64,000 nt of DNA from JAGVSR01 sp963786675 (lineage in GTDB: Bacteria > Pseudomonadota > Alphaproteobacteria > Rhizobiales > Hyphomicrobiaceae). A model generated the notes under the pieces. The model searched no databases, was not told the origin of the DNA, and was given only the letters and a program-made list of their open reading frames with translations. This document shows, one piece after another, positions 40,712-50,232 of this stretch (positions are counted from its first letter, which is position 1; the number at the start of each line of letters is the position of its first letter). The DNA lies in the NCBI GenBank assembly GCA_963786675.1, contig CAWAZY010000005.1, forward strand, positions 372,001-436,000, given 5' to 3'. A program made the translations under genes and the position numbers.

Positions 40712-41974
40712 GTGAGAATGGCAGGATTGCAGGTCGCGACGACTCTGGACATTGGGACCTCCACGCGGGCTGCCTGCCCGCCTGCGGCCTGGTTGTCGCG
40801 CGGGCTGGCGCTGCTGCTGCTCGCCATCGCGCTGGGTGCCACCGCTCCGGCCGCGCGGGCATCCCCGGAACGGGACTTCGCGTCGACGCTCGATGCCACT
40901 GAACGTCGCCAGTTCGAAACTTACATTGCCGCGCGCCGGTTTCACGATCTGACCTCCGATGAATACTGGCGCGAGGTCGAGGAGAAGCGTGCGCAGCGGC
41001 GCAAGAAGCGCAAGGCCGACGTCGCATTCACGTCGAAGGACTATGTGCAGAGCTTTCCACCCGAATATACCGGCGTCAAACTGTCGGCAGGTCTCGCCAA
41101 GCGCTGGGCCGCCTTTCAAGCCAAGGACGAAAAGGCCAAGCCGCCGTCCAAGCCGCTGCCGGGCATCGCCGATTTCCTAGCCCATGCCAAGGCCCAGTTC
41201 GGTTTTGTGCCGGACCGGATCGACGAACGCGAGTTCAAGCGGCGCTATGCCCGTGAAGCCCTTTCAGTCGGCCTGACGAAGGATCAGGTGGTGCGCGTCT
41301 ATGCCCTGGAAACGAGCGGGCTGGGCACCGCGGACATGGTGGCTGGCATTCATCCCATCACCAAGAAGGGCAAGCCCATATCAACGGCGATCGGATACGC
41401 CCAATTGCTGACCGCAAACTCCACCAGTGAACTCGTCAAGCACGGTCCCGATTTCATCGCTCGGCTGAAGCGCATGGCAAAAGGCGCGCAAAGCGAAGCC
41501 CAGGCCGCGCGCTATGAACAAAAGGCCGCCATCCTCTCGCGCATGCTGGCGGTCGCGAAGTCGATCCCCAACGAATGGAGCCGCCACCAGGCGCTGGGCC
41601 GAACGGCGAAGGGCTACGGCATTCATGCCATCAATGTTGACGGCGATATCGGACCCTGGCTTCAGGTTCTGAAATTGGAGGGATTGAAAACTCTGGCTGA
41701 GAAGCGGGGCCGGCCGAAGCTGTCGGGCGCGGAAATTGAACTCATGAATCTCGCCGGACCCGTCACGGGGCTGGAGATGATGGAGGGAGCGGGCCGCAGC
41801 GCGCCGACGCCCAACTTCTTTGCCCGGTCCGCCTATTGGCGCAATACCATCGTCCGGGGCAAGACCGGGGCCGAATTGCTCAAGGCGCTCGACGAGCGCA
41901 TGGATGTCAACCTCAAGAACGAAGGCGCCATCGTCTTTTCTCAGGTTTTCGATGAGATCGCAGCAGGGCGGTGA
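40712..41974 (+). CDS. Secreted protein with a possible lysozyme/transglycosylase-like core
   Basis: A 420-residue exported protein; the signal segment (about residues 30-50, GLALLLLAIALGATAPAARA) follows a short extension, so a later start is possible. The centre (about residues 190-235) reads VYALETSGLGTADMVAGIHP and then ISTAIGYAQLL. A Glu followed by a small-residue stretch and then a GYAQL-type motif resembles lytic transglycosylase or soluble lysozyme folds (E...G...GxxQ). That is a motif-level resemblance only. The remainder is helical and basic. A strong terminator follows, and the gene stands alone. I would call it a candidate peptidoglycan hydrolase. Confidence 0.6.
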   Translation: MRMAGLQVATTLDIGTSTRAACPPAAWLSRGLALLLLAIALGATAPAARASPERDFASTLDATERRQFETYIAARRFHDLTSDEYWREVEEKRAQRRKKRKADVAFTSKDYVQSFPPEYTGVKLSAGLAKRWAAFQAKDEKAKPPSKPLPGIADFLAHAKAQFGFVPDRIDEREFKRRYAREALSVGLTKDQVVRVYALETSGLGTADMVAGIHPITKKGKPISTAIGYAQLLTANSTSELVKHGPDFIARLKRMAKGAQSEAQAARYEQKAAILSRMLAVAKSIPNEWSRHQALGRTAKGYGIHAINVDGDIGPWLQVLKLEGLKTLAEKRGRPKLSGAEIELMNLAGPVTGLEMMEGAGRSAPTPNFFARSAYWRNTIVRGKTGAELLKALDERMDVNLKNEGAIVFSQVFDEIAAGR

Positions 41975-42017
41975 TCCAACGGCTGGCGGGCGCTCCTTCC
42001 TCCATTGGCAAATGATC

Positions 42018-42051
42018 GCCCGCGGCTTTGACGGCCGCGGGCGCAGTTTTT
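42018..42051 (+). terminator. Rho-independent terminator
   Basis: GCCCGCGGC (42018-42026) pairs with GCCGCGGGC (42034-42042) across a TTTGACG loop, followed by GCAGTTTTT. It ends the transcript of the secreted protein gene upstream. Confidence 0.8.
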
Positions 42052-42072
42052 GGGCAACTCAATAGGTGCCGG

Positions 42073-42342
42073 CTATTTGCACGAAACTTGGCGTGCGCGG
42101 CACGTGGTGACGATGCCTTGGTACTTGCAGGTCACGGTCGGCGCGCCACGTCCTTTGCGGCCGGCCATCATATTCGATTGATAAAGGGATTCCTTCGCCA
42201 GCAGCGTGGCCACTTCCTTGGTGATCGCCGTGGCGCTGCCACCCGCCCGAACACAATGCGTATGGGCGTTGGCCGCAGTCACGGAAACTGCCAAACCCGC
42301 CGCCAGCGCGGCCCCCACACACAACGATTTTGCAAATGTCAT
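42073..42342 (-). CDS. Small secreted protein (89 aa)
   Basis: The signal peptide is MTFAKSLCVGAALAAGLAVSVTAANA (residues 1-26). The mature 63 residues contain four Cys (HTHCVRAGG, TVTCKYQGIVTTCRARQVSCK), consistent with two disulfides in a compact domain. GAGGACAACC upstream of ATG 42342 gives a usable ribosome site. I do not recognise the family. It converges on the upstream secreted protein gene across the terminator. Confidence 0.7.
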   Translation of the reverse strand: MTFAKSLCVGAALAAGLAVSVTAANAHTHCVRAGGSATAITKEVATLLAKESLYQSNMMAGRKGRGAPTVTCKYQGIVTTCRARQVSCK

Positions 42343-42881
42343 GGTTGTCCTCCAGCGGTTGAAAACTCCGCGCCGTAATTATGCGCGCGAATGCCAAGCC
42401 GCCAAAGTCCAGAAGTGCGCCACGGGGCCGGTTGCGTGCTTTTCAACAACCCAGTGATGCGCGGGTGACGCACGCGACGCGGATGCCCGCCGTCCACTGC
42501 ATCGCAGCAACGATCCGCAAACGTCCTGATCGCGGGTGTCATCGATTCAGGTCGAAGCCGATTCCGATAAATCCCTGCACATCGGCTTCGCTTTCCCTGG
42601 TCGACCCTGCGCCGCGACTGAGGCCCAATTCGGCTTGCCCGGTCTAGCCGACCGATTACCGGCTGGTGTGCGCGATGTCCGGACGCAGTTCCATGACATG
42701 CTCGAATTGCAGCGCGCCCACGACGGGTGCGACGGGTCCCATCGAGGTATCCAGGTGGCCCGCCGGCGGACGCCGCGTGCGCGCCCTAGGTGCTGCGTGC
42801 GTCTGGAAAAATTCGCACAATGCCGCTACGCAGTTCGCATCGGCGGTTGCCGGCGGTGGCGCCAGAAGTCGGGAGGTTCGG
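42343..42881. other. Intergenic region without supported genes
   Basis: 539 bases between the small secreted protein (minus) and the MFS transporter (plus). Open frames across it are Arg/Pro/Cys-rich and give no coherent protein. The CACGCGACGCGGATGCC area contains short GC palindromes only. Promoters for both diverging genes are expected here. Confidence 0.35.
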
Positions 42882-44208
42882 GTGGACAGCGGGCAGGAGC
42901 CCTCACAAGTAGCCCGGTCAGGGTCTGGAACGGCGGCGGGCCAATCCCTCAAGGCAGCTCTGCTTCCCGTCTCCGCGCTGTTGGTCAGCGTTTCCATTCT
43001 GCTGATGGGCAACGGCCTCCAGGGCACGCTCGTGCCCGTCCGAGCCAATCTGGAAAACTTCGGCGCGTTCGAGATCGGCCTCCTCGGTACGTTCTATTTC
43101 ATAGGTTTCACGGCCGGATGTCTGCACGGCCCCTACCTTGTCGGCCGGGCCGGCTACATCCGCGCCTACCTTGCGATGACGTCGCTGGCATCGGCCGTGG
43201 CAGTCCTGCACCCCTTGCACGTGGATGCAGTGCTGTGGGCGCTTCAACGCGCGGCGACCGGCTACTGCTTCGCGGTGCTCTACATCATCGTCGAGAGCTG
43301 GCTGAACGAACGGACGACGAACGAGCTTCGCGGCACCGTCTTCTCGGTCTACACGATCATCAACCTGACGGTGATCACGGCAGGCCAGATGATGCTTGGG
43401 TTGGCCGATCCCGCGTCGTTCGCACTTTTTGCCTTGTCGTCGATCCTGGTGTCGTTGGCGGCCATGCCGATTGCGTTCACCATGCAGGAGTCGCCCACCG
43501 CCCCGGCGGCGGCCCTGGTCCTGCCGGATCTGAAAAAGCTCTACCGGATTTCTCCCGTCGGCGTGGCGGGATGTTTCGCGGTGGGTCTCGCCAACGGCGC
43601 CTTCTGGGCCTTGGGACCGGTCTTCGCTCAGAACATCGGACTGACGTCCACGGGCATCGGCCTGTTCATGAGTGCCGTCGTTTTGGGAGGGGCGGCGTCG
43701 CAATGGCCGTTGGGGACCCTCTCGGACCGCTTCGACCGGCGCGCGGTCATCGTCGTTTCCGCGCTGGTGGCCATGATTGCGGCCGGCATCTTGATGATCG
43801 TTCCCGATCATGACCGCATGTCCATGATGCTGGCGGGTGCTCTATTCGGCGCGGGGGCGTTCCCGCTCTACCCGCTGTCGGTCGCGCACGCCAACGACCA
43901 TGCGGCCTCGCGCGATTTCGTCGATGTCTCGAGTGGCCTGTTGTTGATTTTCGGCCTCGGTGCGGCCGCCGGACCCGTGCTGGCCTCGCTGACCCGCGAA
44001 TGGGCGGGGCTGCCGGTGCTCTTCTTTTTCACCGCGGCGGTGCACGCGGTGTTGATCCTCTATGTCCTCTGGCGCATGGCCCGCCGCGAGCGGGCACCGG
44101 AAGCGGACCGCGTCGTGTTTACCGATGCCGCCATTGCCGCCCAGACCGTGACGCCGTTCGACCCGGCGCGGGCGTCAGAACCAGATACACCCGGCGGACG
44201 GGCGTTGA
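42882..44208 (+). CDS. MFS transporter, probable frameshift in the C-terminal tail
   Basis: A twelve-helix major facilitator protein of about 440 residues. The first helix starts at LLPVSALLVSVSILLMGNGLQG; the loop 2-3 motif is unclear, but the centre DLKKLYRISPVGVAGCFAVGLANGAFWALGPVF and the loop GGAASQWPLGTLSDRFDRR (motif A-like) are typical of the YcaD/UMF-like group. GTG 42882 is six bases after GGGAGG. The literal frame runs to 44444, crossing 226 bases of the convergent hemF gene with a Cys/Arg-rich tail. A single inserted base before 44206 would instead end it with TGA at 44206-44208, ten bases short of hemF. Substrate unknown. Confidence 0.82.
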
Positions 44209-44217
44209 GGCAGCCTG

Positions 44218-45138
44218 TCAGGGCCACTTCACCACGGGCGGCATGGACGAGAGGATGCTTTCCACGTTGCCGCCTGTCTTCAGGCCGAACATCGTGCCGC
44301 GATCGTAAAGCAGATTGTACTCCACGTAGCGGCCGCGGCGGATCAGCTGTTCTTCGCGGTCGGCCTCGGTCCACGGCGTCGTCCAGTTGCCGCGCACGAT
44401 CATGGGATAGACCTGCAGGAATGCGCGTCCGACGTCCTGCGTGAAGGCGAGTGCTGCGTCCCATCCGCCCTGGTCCTCGGAGGGCGTGAGGTAGTCGTAG
44501 AAAATGCCGCCGATGCCGCGCATCTCCTTGCGGTGCGGCAGATAGAAATATTCGTCGCACCATTCCTTGTAGCGCTTGTAGTCGGCGATGGCGTGGTTCT
44601 GGCAGGCGCCATACATGGCGGCGTGGAAGGCTAAGGAGTTGGCGTCGGATTGCGTGCGGCGGCGCATCAGCACGGGCGTCAGGTCGGCGCCGCCGCCGAA
44701 CCACCATTTGGACGTCACGACCATGCGCGTGTTCATGTGAACGGCGGGGACGTGCGGGTTGTGCATGTGGGCGATGAGCGAGATGCCCGACGCCCAGAAG
44801 CGCGGATCTTCCTCGGCGCCGGGGATCTGCTTGCGGAACTCGGGCGCGAACTCTCCATGAACGGTGGACGTGTGCACGCCCACCTTCTCGAATACCCGGC
44901 CATGCATGAGCGACATGACCCCGCCGCCAAGATCGGCGGACGGGTCGGTCCCGGTGTGTTCTGCCCGATTCCAGGGCGTGCGGACGAACCGTCCAGCCTG
45001 CTGATCGGAGGTGGGCGTGCCGGCCGGCAACTGGTCTTCGAGCTTCTCGAAAGCGGCGCAAATATCGTCGCGCAAGGTCTCGAACCACGCCCGCGCCTTC
45101 GCCTTGTGGTCGTTCATCTCGTCGATCGTCACATCCAT
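44218..45138 (-). CDS. hemF: Oxygen-dependent coproporphyrinogen III oxidase
   Basis: A 306-residue aerobic haem-synthesis enzyme that decarboxylates coproporphyrinogen III to protoporphyrinogen IX. Signatures: NPHVPAVHMNTRM, WWFGGGADLTPV, YKRYKEWCDEYFYLPHRKE, GGIFYDYL, and the C-terminal RGRYVEYNLLYDRGTMFGLKTGGNVESILSSMPP, split here for length; all are highly conserved. ATG 45138 (MDVTIDEMND) is chosen; an upstream ATG (45186) would add 16 residues. Monocistronic. Its presence indicates aerobic growth. Confidence 0.95.
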   Translation of the reverse strand: MDVTIDEMNDHKAKARAWFETLRDDICAAFEKLEDQLPAGTPTSDQQAGRFVRTPWNRAEHTGTDPSADLGGGVMSLMHGRVFEKVGVHTSTVHGEFAPEFRKQIPGAEEDPRFWASGISLIAHMHNPHVPAVHMNTRMVVTSKWWFGGGADLTPVLMRRRTQSDANSLAFHAAMYGACQNHAIADYKRYKEWCDEYFYLPHRKEMRGIGGIFYDYLTPSEDQGGWDAALAFTQDVGRAFLQVYPMIVRGNWTTPWTEADREEQLIRRGRYVEYNLLYDRGTMFGLKTGGNVESILSSMPPVVKWP

Positions 45139-45307
45139 GGGCCGTGGTCCATCGTATCCGCTATGCTGGTGCCATCGTTCTGGCACGATGCTGCCTCAGC
45201 GAATAGTGTATTGGAAGGCCGTCGTGAAGGGCCGACCCTGGCTGAGGCCATGTCGGGTCCGGCCGGACCGCCCTTTCAGCTGCAACCCCAATCAAAGCGA
45301 GTGCCAC

Positions 45308-47182
45308 GTGCGTCGCCTGTTTGAGCGCTTTGAGAACCACATCGACCCGTTCGCGGGATCGGGGGAGGTGCGCCCGCCCGCCAGCCTCGGGGCCTTCTAC
45401 TGGTTCTTCGTGCGCCAGGCCTGGCCATCGTTCGTAGCGCTGCTCGTGGTCGGATTCATCGGCGCCGTGATCGAGGCTTCGCTGTTCGCGTTCGTCGGTT
45501 CGCTCGTGGATCTCATGCGCGCCGCCGAGACGCCCAGCACCTTCATCAACGATCACTGGAACACGCTGGTCTTCATGGCCGTGATCGCCGCCGTCGTTCG
45601 GCCTCTGGTGTCGTTCGTCCACGACCTTCTCAAGCACCAGATGATCGGCGGATCGTTCACGACCCTGATCCGCTGGCAAAGCCACGCCTATGTGCTTCGC
45701 CAAAGCCTGGGATTTTTTCAAAACGATTTTGCCGGACGTGTCGCCAATAAGGTCATGCAATCCGGACCGGCCGTGCGCGAAAGCGTCGTCCAGGCCATCG
45801 ACGCCGTGTGGTTCGTCGCCGTCTACTGGATGACGGCCGTGGCGCTGTTTGCCAACGCCGACGCGCGTCTGGTGGTGCCGCTGGCCGTGTGGTTCATCGC
45901 CTATGCGCTTGTGTTGCGCTACTTCATCCCGCGGCTCAAGGCCCGCGCGATCGCGACCAGCGAGGCCCGCTCCATGCTGACCGGGCGGATCGTCGACAGC
46001 TATACCAACATTCTGACTGTCAAGCTCTTCGCACATACCGAACGCGAGGACGATTACGCCCGGAGCGCCATGCGTGAGCAGCTGGACAAACTGCAGGTCC
46101 AACTGCGCCTGACGACCCTCATGGAAACGTCGCTGTTCGCCATCAACGGCGTGTTGTTGGTCGCCATTTCGGCGCTGGCGATCGTGTTGTGGACCCAGGA
46201 GGCTGTTACTGTAGGCGCCATCGCGCTCGTCCTCGGCCTGACCATCCGGATCGTCAATATGTCGGGCTGGGTCATGTGGACGGTCGCCGGCATTTTCGAG
46301 AACCTCGGCATCGCCTACGAAAGCATGGAGACGGTTTCGCGTCCGTGGTCGGTGCTCGACAGGCCCGGCGCCAAGCCATTGGCCGTCGGCAAGGGTGAGA
46401 TCGTCTACGAAAATGTGGTGTTCCGCTATGGGCGTCCCCGGACCTTGGATGATCGGCGCGCGGGCGGCGTCATCGACGAGTTGTCGCTGCGGATCGCGCC
46501 GGGTGAGAAGGTAGGGCTCGTCGGGCGGTCGGGCGCCGGCAAATCGACGCTCGTCAGTCTGCTCTTGCGCTTCTACGACCTGGAGAGCGGCCGCATCCTG
46601 ATCGACGGCCAGGATATTGCGGAGACGACCCAGGAAAGCCTGCGCGCCCAGATCGGCCTTGTGACGCAAGACACGTCACTGCTGCACCGCTCCGTTCTCG
46701 ACAATATCCTCTATGGCCGTCCCGAAGCCGGGCTGGCGGCCGCCAAAGTCGCCGCCGCGCGGGCGCATGCGGATGCCTTCATCCCAGACCTGGAGGACCT
46801 AGCCGGCCGCCGGGGTCTGGCCGCGCACGTGGGTGAGCGCGGCGTGAAGCTGTCGGGTGGTCAGCGCCAACGCATTGCCATAGCCCGCGTGCTGTTGAAG
46901 AATGCCCCCATTCTCATTCTGGATGAGGCGACCAGTGCCCTCGACAGTGAAGTGGAGGCCGCCATTCAGGAGAGCCTGAAGGACCTGATGGCCGACAAGA
47001 CCGTCATTGCTATCGCGCATCGCCTGTCCACGATCGCAGCCATGGACCGGCTGGTGGTGATGGATCAGGGCCGCATCGTCGAGCAAGGCAGCCATACAGA
47101 ACTTCTGCGTCAGGGCGGGCTCTACGCAGATCTGTGGAAGCGCCAGTCGGGCGGTTTCCTGGCCAAGGATGCAGCCGAATAG
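45308..47182 (+). CDS. ABC exporter, fused membrane and ATPase domains
   Basis: A 624-residue half-transporter. Six membrane helices lie in residues 30-330, followed by the nucleotide-binding domain with Walker A GRSGAGKST, signature LSGGQRQRIAIARVLL, Walker B ILILDEATSALD and H-loop IAHRLST. An extra loop before Walker A (RYGRPRTLDDRRAGGVIDEL) is a small insertion. The closest kind I know is the multidrug/lipid A exporter MsbA/ATM1-like group of alphaproteobacteria. GTG 45308 gives the N-terminus VRRLFERFENHIDPF, typical for this group. Divergent from hemF. Confidence 0.9.
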   Translation: MRRLFERFENHIDPFAGSGEVRPPASLGAFYWFFVRQAWPSFVALLVVGFIGAVIEASLFAFVGSLVDLMRAAETPSTFINDHWNTLVFMAVIAAVVRPLVSFVHDLLKHQMIGGSFTTLIRWQSHAYVLRQSLGFFQNDFAGRVANKVMQSGPAVRESVVQAIDAVWFVAVYWMTAVALFANADARLVVPLAVWFIAYALVLRYFIPRLKARAIATSEARSMLTGRIVDSYTNILTVKLFAHTEREDDYARSAMREQLDKLQVQLRLTTLMETSLFAINGVLLVAISALAIVLWTQEAVTVGAIALVLGLTIRIVNMSGWVMWTVAGIFENLGIAYESMETVSRPWSVLDRPGAKPLAVGKGEIVYENVVFRYGRPRTLDDRRAGGVIDELSLRIAPGEKVGLVGRSGAGKSTLVSLLLRFYDLESGRILIDGQDIAETTQESLRAQIGLVTQDTSLLHRSVLDNILYGRPEAGLAAAKVAAARAHADAFIPDLEDLAGRRGLAAHVGERGVKLSGGQRQRIAIARVLLKNAPILILDEATSALDSEVEAAIQESLKDLMADKTVIAIAHRLSTIAAMDRLVVMDQGRIVEQGSHTELLRQGGLYADLWKRQSGGFLAKDAAE

Positions 47183-47324
47183 GCCGTGTTCTGATCTGCG
47201 GCACCTCAGCACCTTTGCCCTGGATCAAAGCCGAAGTTCCATCAATCGGGGAACCCTTGCGCCTGAATTCACGTTGCTTTGCTAACGCGACGGCGCGGGC
47301 GCAAAAACCGGCAGGAGAGGAACA

Positions 47325-47528
47325 ATGGCAAAACTGGCGACACTCATCTGGATCATGCTTGGCATCACAATGGCGGGCATCTTCGGGACGGTGATCCTTG
47401 CAACGCCGTCACTCTCAGCTGAAGCCGCCGAGACACTGCCATGGGCGGCTCTGGCGGGCTTCATCCTGGCGATCCCTGTCTCGGTCGTCATCGCCAAGCG
47501 CATTCTCAGCGAAACTTCGGGGCGTTGA
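47325..47528 (+). CDS. Small membrane protein (67 aa)
   Basis: Two helices (about residues 5-25 and 40-60) joined by the Ala/Glu-rich loop SLSAEAAETLPWA, with a basic C-terminus (AKRILSETSGR). GGAGAGGAAC before ATG 47325 is a strong ribosome site. Such two-helix proteins are common next to trmL/petABC in related genomes, but the function is unknown. Confidence 0.72.
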   Translation: MAKLATLIWIMLGITMAGIFGTVILATPSLSAEAAETLPWAALAGFILAIPVSVVIAKRILSETSGR

Positions 47529-47553
47529 CCGGCCCTGGAGCCCGGGGGATTGA

Positions 47554-48027
47554 CTACGGGGTTTGAGCGAAGCGGCCGGTCTGACGCAGTCCTTCGCCAA
47601 GAACCATGGCGGCTGCAACTGCAACATTCAGCGAACGCAGCGGAGGCTGGATGGGGATCCTGACCACCGCGTCGGCGCGATTGTGAACGTCCGGCGGCAC
47701 GCCGGCACTTTCGCGGCCGAGCAGCAGCGTGTCGGCGGGGGTGTAGGTGAAGGCCGTGTAGTCCACCGCGCCATGGGTTGAAAGCAGGATGAGGCGCCCG
47801 CTCCCCTGCGTGCACTTTTTTCGGGCCGTCTCGAAAGCTTCGAAAGACACGTGCCGTGTCAGGGCAACGTGTGGCAGGTAATCCAGACCAGCTCGCTTGA
47901 GATTTCGATCGGACATGTCAAATCCGGCTGGGCCGATGAGGTCCACCGGTACCCCCAGGCAGGCACACAGGCGCAATATGGTGCCGGTGTTCTGGGGAAT
48001 GTCCGGTTGATACAGTGCAATCCGCAT
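47554..48027 (-). CDS. trmL: tRNA (cytidine(34)-2'-O)-methyltransferase TrmL
   Basis: A 157-residue SPOUT methyltransferase that 2'-O-methylates the wobble base of leucine tRNAs. It starts MRIALYQPDIPQNTGTILR, as in the family, with RLCACLGVPVDLIGPAGF. The trefoil-knot SAM site is LLLGRESAGVPPDV followed by IPIQPPLRSLNVAVAAAMVLGE. Length is standard (E. coli: 157). Divergent from petA across a 315-base leader. Confidence 0.94.
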   Translation of the reverse strand: MRIALYQPDIPQNTGTILRLCACLGVPVDLIGPAGFDMSDRNLKRAGLDYLPHVALTRHVSFEAFETARKKCTQGSGRLILLSTHGAVDYTAFTYTPADTLLLGRESAGVPPDVHNRADAVVRIPIQPPLRSLNVAVAAAMVLGEGLRQTGRFAQTP

Positions 48028-48342
48028 TGAGGCTCTTTAGCGTAATGGAGCACACGTTGAAAATGGCCGTCGGCGTCCGTCCGCGAGGACACTGCTCGGC
48101 AGCCCGTGGTGGGACGGCGGCTTCTGGTTTTGCGATGCGGCCCGGCGGGTGCGGCCAAACGATGCAAGTCATCGCGACAGGCACCGCTTGCCATCCCATC
48201 GCAGTATAAGAGCGCCGATTATCGATGCGCGATCTGGACGATTCGCCGCCTGGAACGGTCGATTTTGTTCAAGCCGGCATGGCCTTTACCGCCCGTGGGG
48301 GGCCTTTCGCCGAGGCGTTCGCCCTACTTTTTGGAGGATCAC
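48028..48342. other. Divergent leader of petABC and trmL
   Basis: 315 bases. An upstream frame running into petA is open but Arg/Cys-rich and not protein-like. The petA ribosome site is GGAGGATCAC (48333-48342). The promoter for petABC is expected in this stretch; I cannot place the hexamers with confidence. Confidence 0.4.
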
Positions 48343-48916
48343 GTGACTTCGACAGTGGAAGATCCAAATCGCCGGGACGTCCTGGTCATTGCCGGCTCTG
48401 CCTTCGCGGCGGTCGGCGGGGCGGTCACGATGTGGCCGTTCATCGCGCAAATGAATCCTGAACTCGAGCGCTCAGGCACTCGCGTCGATCGAGGTCGATC
48501 TGTCTCCCGTCAAGCAGGGGCAGGCGATCACGGCGATGTGGCGCGGCAAGCCGGTCTTTATCCGCAACCGCACCGCCGACGAGATCGCCAAGGCCAAGGC
48601 GGATGACGCGGCGAGCCTGCCGGACAGCTCCGCCCGCAACCTCGGTCTTCCGGAGGCCGTGCCGGCCCTCGACAAGAACCGGGTGAAGGAAGGCCACGAA
48701 CAGTGGCTGATCCTCGTCGGCATCTGCACCCACCTGGGCTGCATCCCCAAGGGCCAGGCCATCGGCGACAGCAAGGGTGAATTCGGCGGCTGGTTCTGCC
48801 CCTGCCACGGCTCGCATTATGATACGTCCGGGCGCATCCGGAAGGGACCGGCCCCGCGCAATCTGGACGTGCCGCCCTACGAATTCGTCTCCGACACAAA
48901 AATCAAGATCGGCTAA
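48343..48916 (+). CDS. petA: Ubiquinol-cytochrome c reductase Rieske iron-sulfur subunit, frameshifted
   Basis: Rieske [2Fe-2S] subunit of the cytochrome bc1 complex. The N-terminal Tat-like anchor contains RRDVLVIAGSAFAAVGGAV. The cluster-binding loops CTHLGCIP and CPCHGSHYD are intact. The N- and C-terminal parts are in different frames; removing one A at 48461-48462 converts AAT CCT GAA CTC into NPDSSAQALASIEVDLSPV, the family sequence. The reconstruction has 190 residues. GTG 48343 follows GGAGG. Because the complex is central to respiration, the break is probably a sequence error. Confidence 0.93.
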
Positions 48917-48928
48917 GGGGAGCAAACA

Positions 48929-50218
48929 ATGTCGGCCCACGAGTTGAATTACAAGCCAACAAGCCGCATGGGAAAATGGTTTGACGAGCGCCTGCCCGTC
49001 GCCCGCCTCATGCACGGTCAGTTCGTCGAATTCCCGACGCCGCGCAATCTCAACTACGCTTGGACGTTCGGAGGCATCCTCACGTTTTGCCTCGTCGCAC
49101 AGATCGTCACCGGTATCGTCTTGGCGATGCACTATCAGCCAAGTGCCGATGACGCGTTCAACTCGCTCGATCACATCCGCCGGGACGTGAACTTTGGCTG
49201 GCTCATTCAACCGATGCATGCCGTCGGCGCGTCGATGTTCTTTATCGCTGTCTACATTCATATTTTCCGCGGCCTTTACTACGGGTCCTACAAGGCCCCC
49301 CGCGAAGTGCTTTGGATCCTGGGCGTTTTCATTCTGTTGGCCATGATGGCCACAGCCTTCATGGGCTATGCGTTGCCCTGGGGTCAGATGAGCTTCTGGG
49401 GCGTGACCGTCATCACCAACCTGTTCTCCGCGCTGGACAGCGTTTGGTCTGGCCTCGGCACGGCGATCACGGAATGGCTTTGGGGCGGTTATGCGGTGAC
49501 GGGCGTGACGCTTAACCGCTTCTTCTCGCTCCACTATCTACTGCCGTTCGTCATCTTCGGTCTCGTCATTCTGCACATCTGGGCGCTGCATGTGACCGGA
49601 CAGAACAATCCGACGGGGCTAGACATCAAGTCGAAGTCCGACTCGGTGCCGATGTATCCCTTCGCGGTGGCTAAGGATGCGGTGGGTCTATTCGCCTTCC
49701 TGATTATCTTCGCTTGGTTCATCTTCTTCGCACCTGACTACCTCGGTCACGCGGACAACTACACGCCGGCCAACCCGCTGGTCACTCCGCCGCATATCGT
49801 ACCTGAATGGTACTTCCTGCCGTTCTACGCGATCCTTCGCGCCATTCCCTCCAAGCTGGGTGGCGTGATCGCGATGTTCGCATCGGTGCTGATCCTGCTG
49901 TTCGTGCCCTGGCTCGATACCAGCCGCGTGCGTTCGGCCAAGTACCGGCCGTACTACAAGATTGCATTCTGGGTTTTCGCCTTCACCTGCGTGGCGCTGG
50001 GCTGGCTGGGTTCAAAGCCCGCCGAGCAGCCCTACGTGATGTGGGCGCAGATCTTCACCTTCCTGTACTTCGCCTTCTTCCTGATTGCGTTGCCGGTTCT
50101 CGGCCTGATCGAGACGCCGCGGCCCTTGCCGCGCTCGATTACGGAATCAGTTCTCGGCAAGTCCGGTGGTGGAGGGACGGTGCCTGCAGGCGCGACTGCC
50201 GCCCCAGAGAAGCGCTAA
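48929..50218 (+). CDS. petB: Cytochrome b of the bc1 complex
   Basis: A 429-residue membrane subunit with eight helices. The haem histidines are in HAVGASMFFIAVYIHIF (two, 14 apart) and HYLLPFVIFGLVILHIWALH (two, 14 apart), and the Qo-site motif PEWY is in HIVPEWYFLPFYAILR. Its N-terminal part carries the conserved FPTPRNLNYAWTFGGIL. The start follows petA by 12 bases with AGGGGAGC before ATG. It oxidises ubiquinol at Qo and reduces quinone at Qi, passing electrons via Rieske and cytochrome c1. Confidence 0.96.
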   Translation: MSAHELNYKPTSRMGKWFDERLPVARLMHGQFVEFPTPRNLNYAWTFGGILTFCLVAQIVTGIVLAMHYQPSADDAFNSLDHIRRDVNFGWLIQPMHAVGASMFFIAVYIHIFRGLYYGSYKAPREVLWILGVFILLAMMATAFMGYALPWGQMSFWGVTVITNLFSALDSVWSGLGTAITEWLWGGYAVTGVTLNRFFSLHYLLPFVIFGLVILHIWALHVTGQNNPTGLDIKSKSDSVPMYPFAVAKDAVGLFAFLIIFAWFIFFAPDYLGHADNYTPANPLVTPPHIVPEWYFLPFYAILRAIPSKLGGVIAMFASVLILLFVPWLDTSRVRSAKYRPYYKIAFWVFAFTCVALGWLGSKPAEQPYVMWAQIFTFLYFAFFLIALPVLGLIETPRPLPRSITESVLGKSGGGGTVPAGATAAPEKR

Positions 50219-50232
50219 GGGAGAATGTCGAT

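Noticed and set aside
45161..46669. A 502-codon minus-strand open frame inside the ABC exporter
   Set aside because: The plus strand encodes Walker motifs and membrane helices; the minus frame is His/Asp/Arg-rich with no recognisable domain.
48343..48916. Reading petA as a genuine pseudogene
   Set aside because: petB and petC are intact, the break is a single extra A, and all cluster residues remain; a sequence error is more likely.
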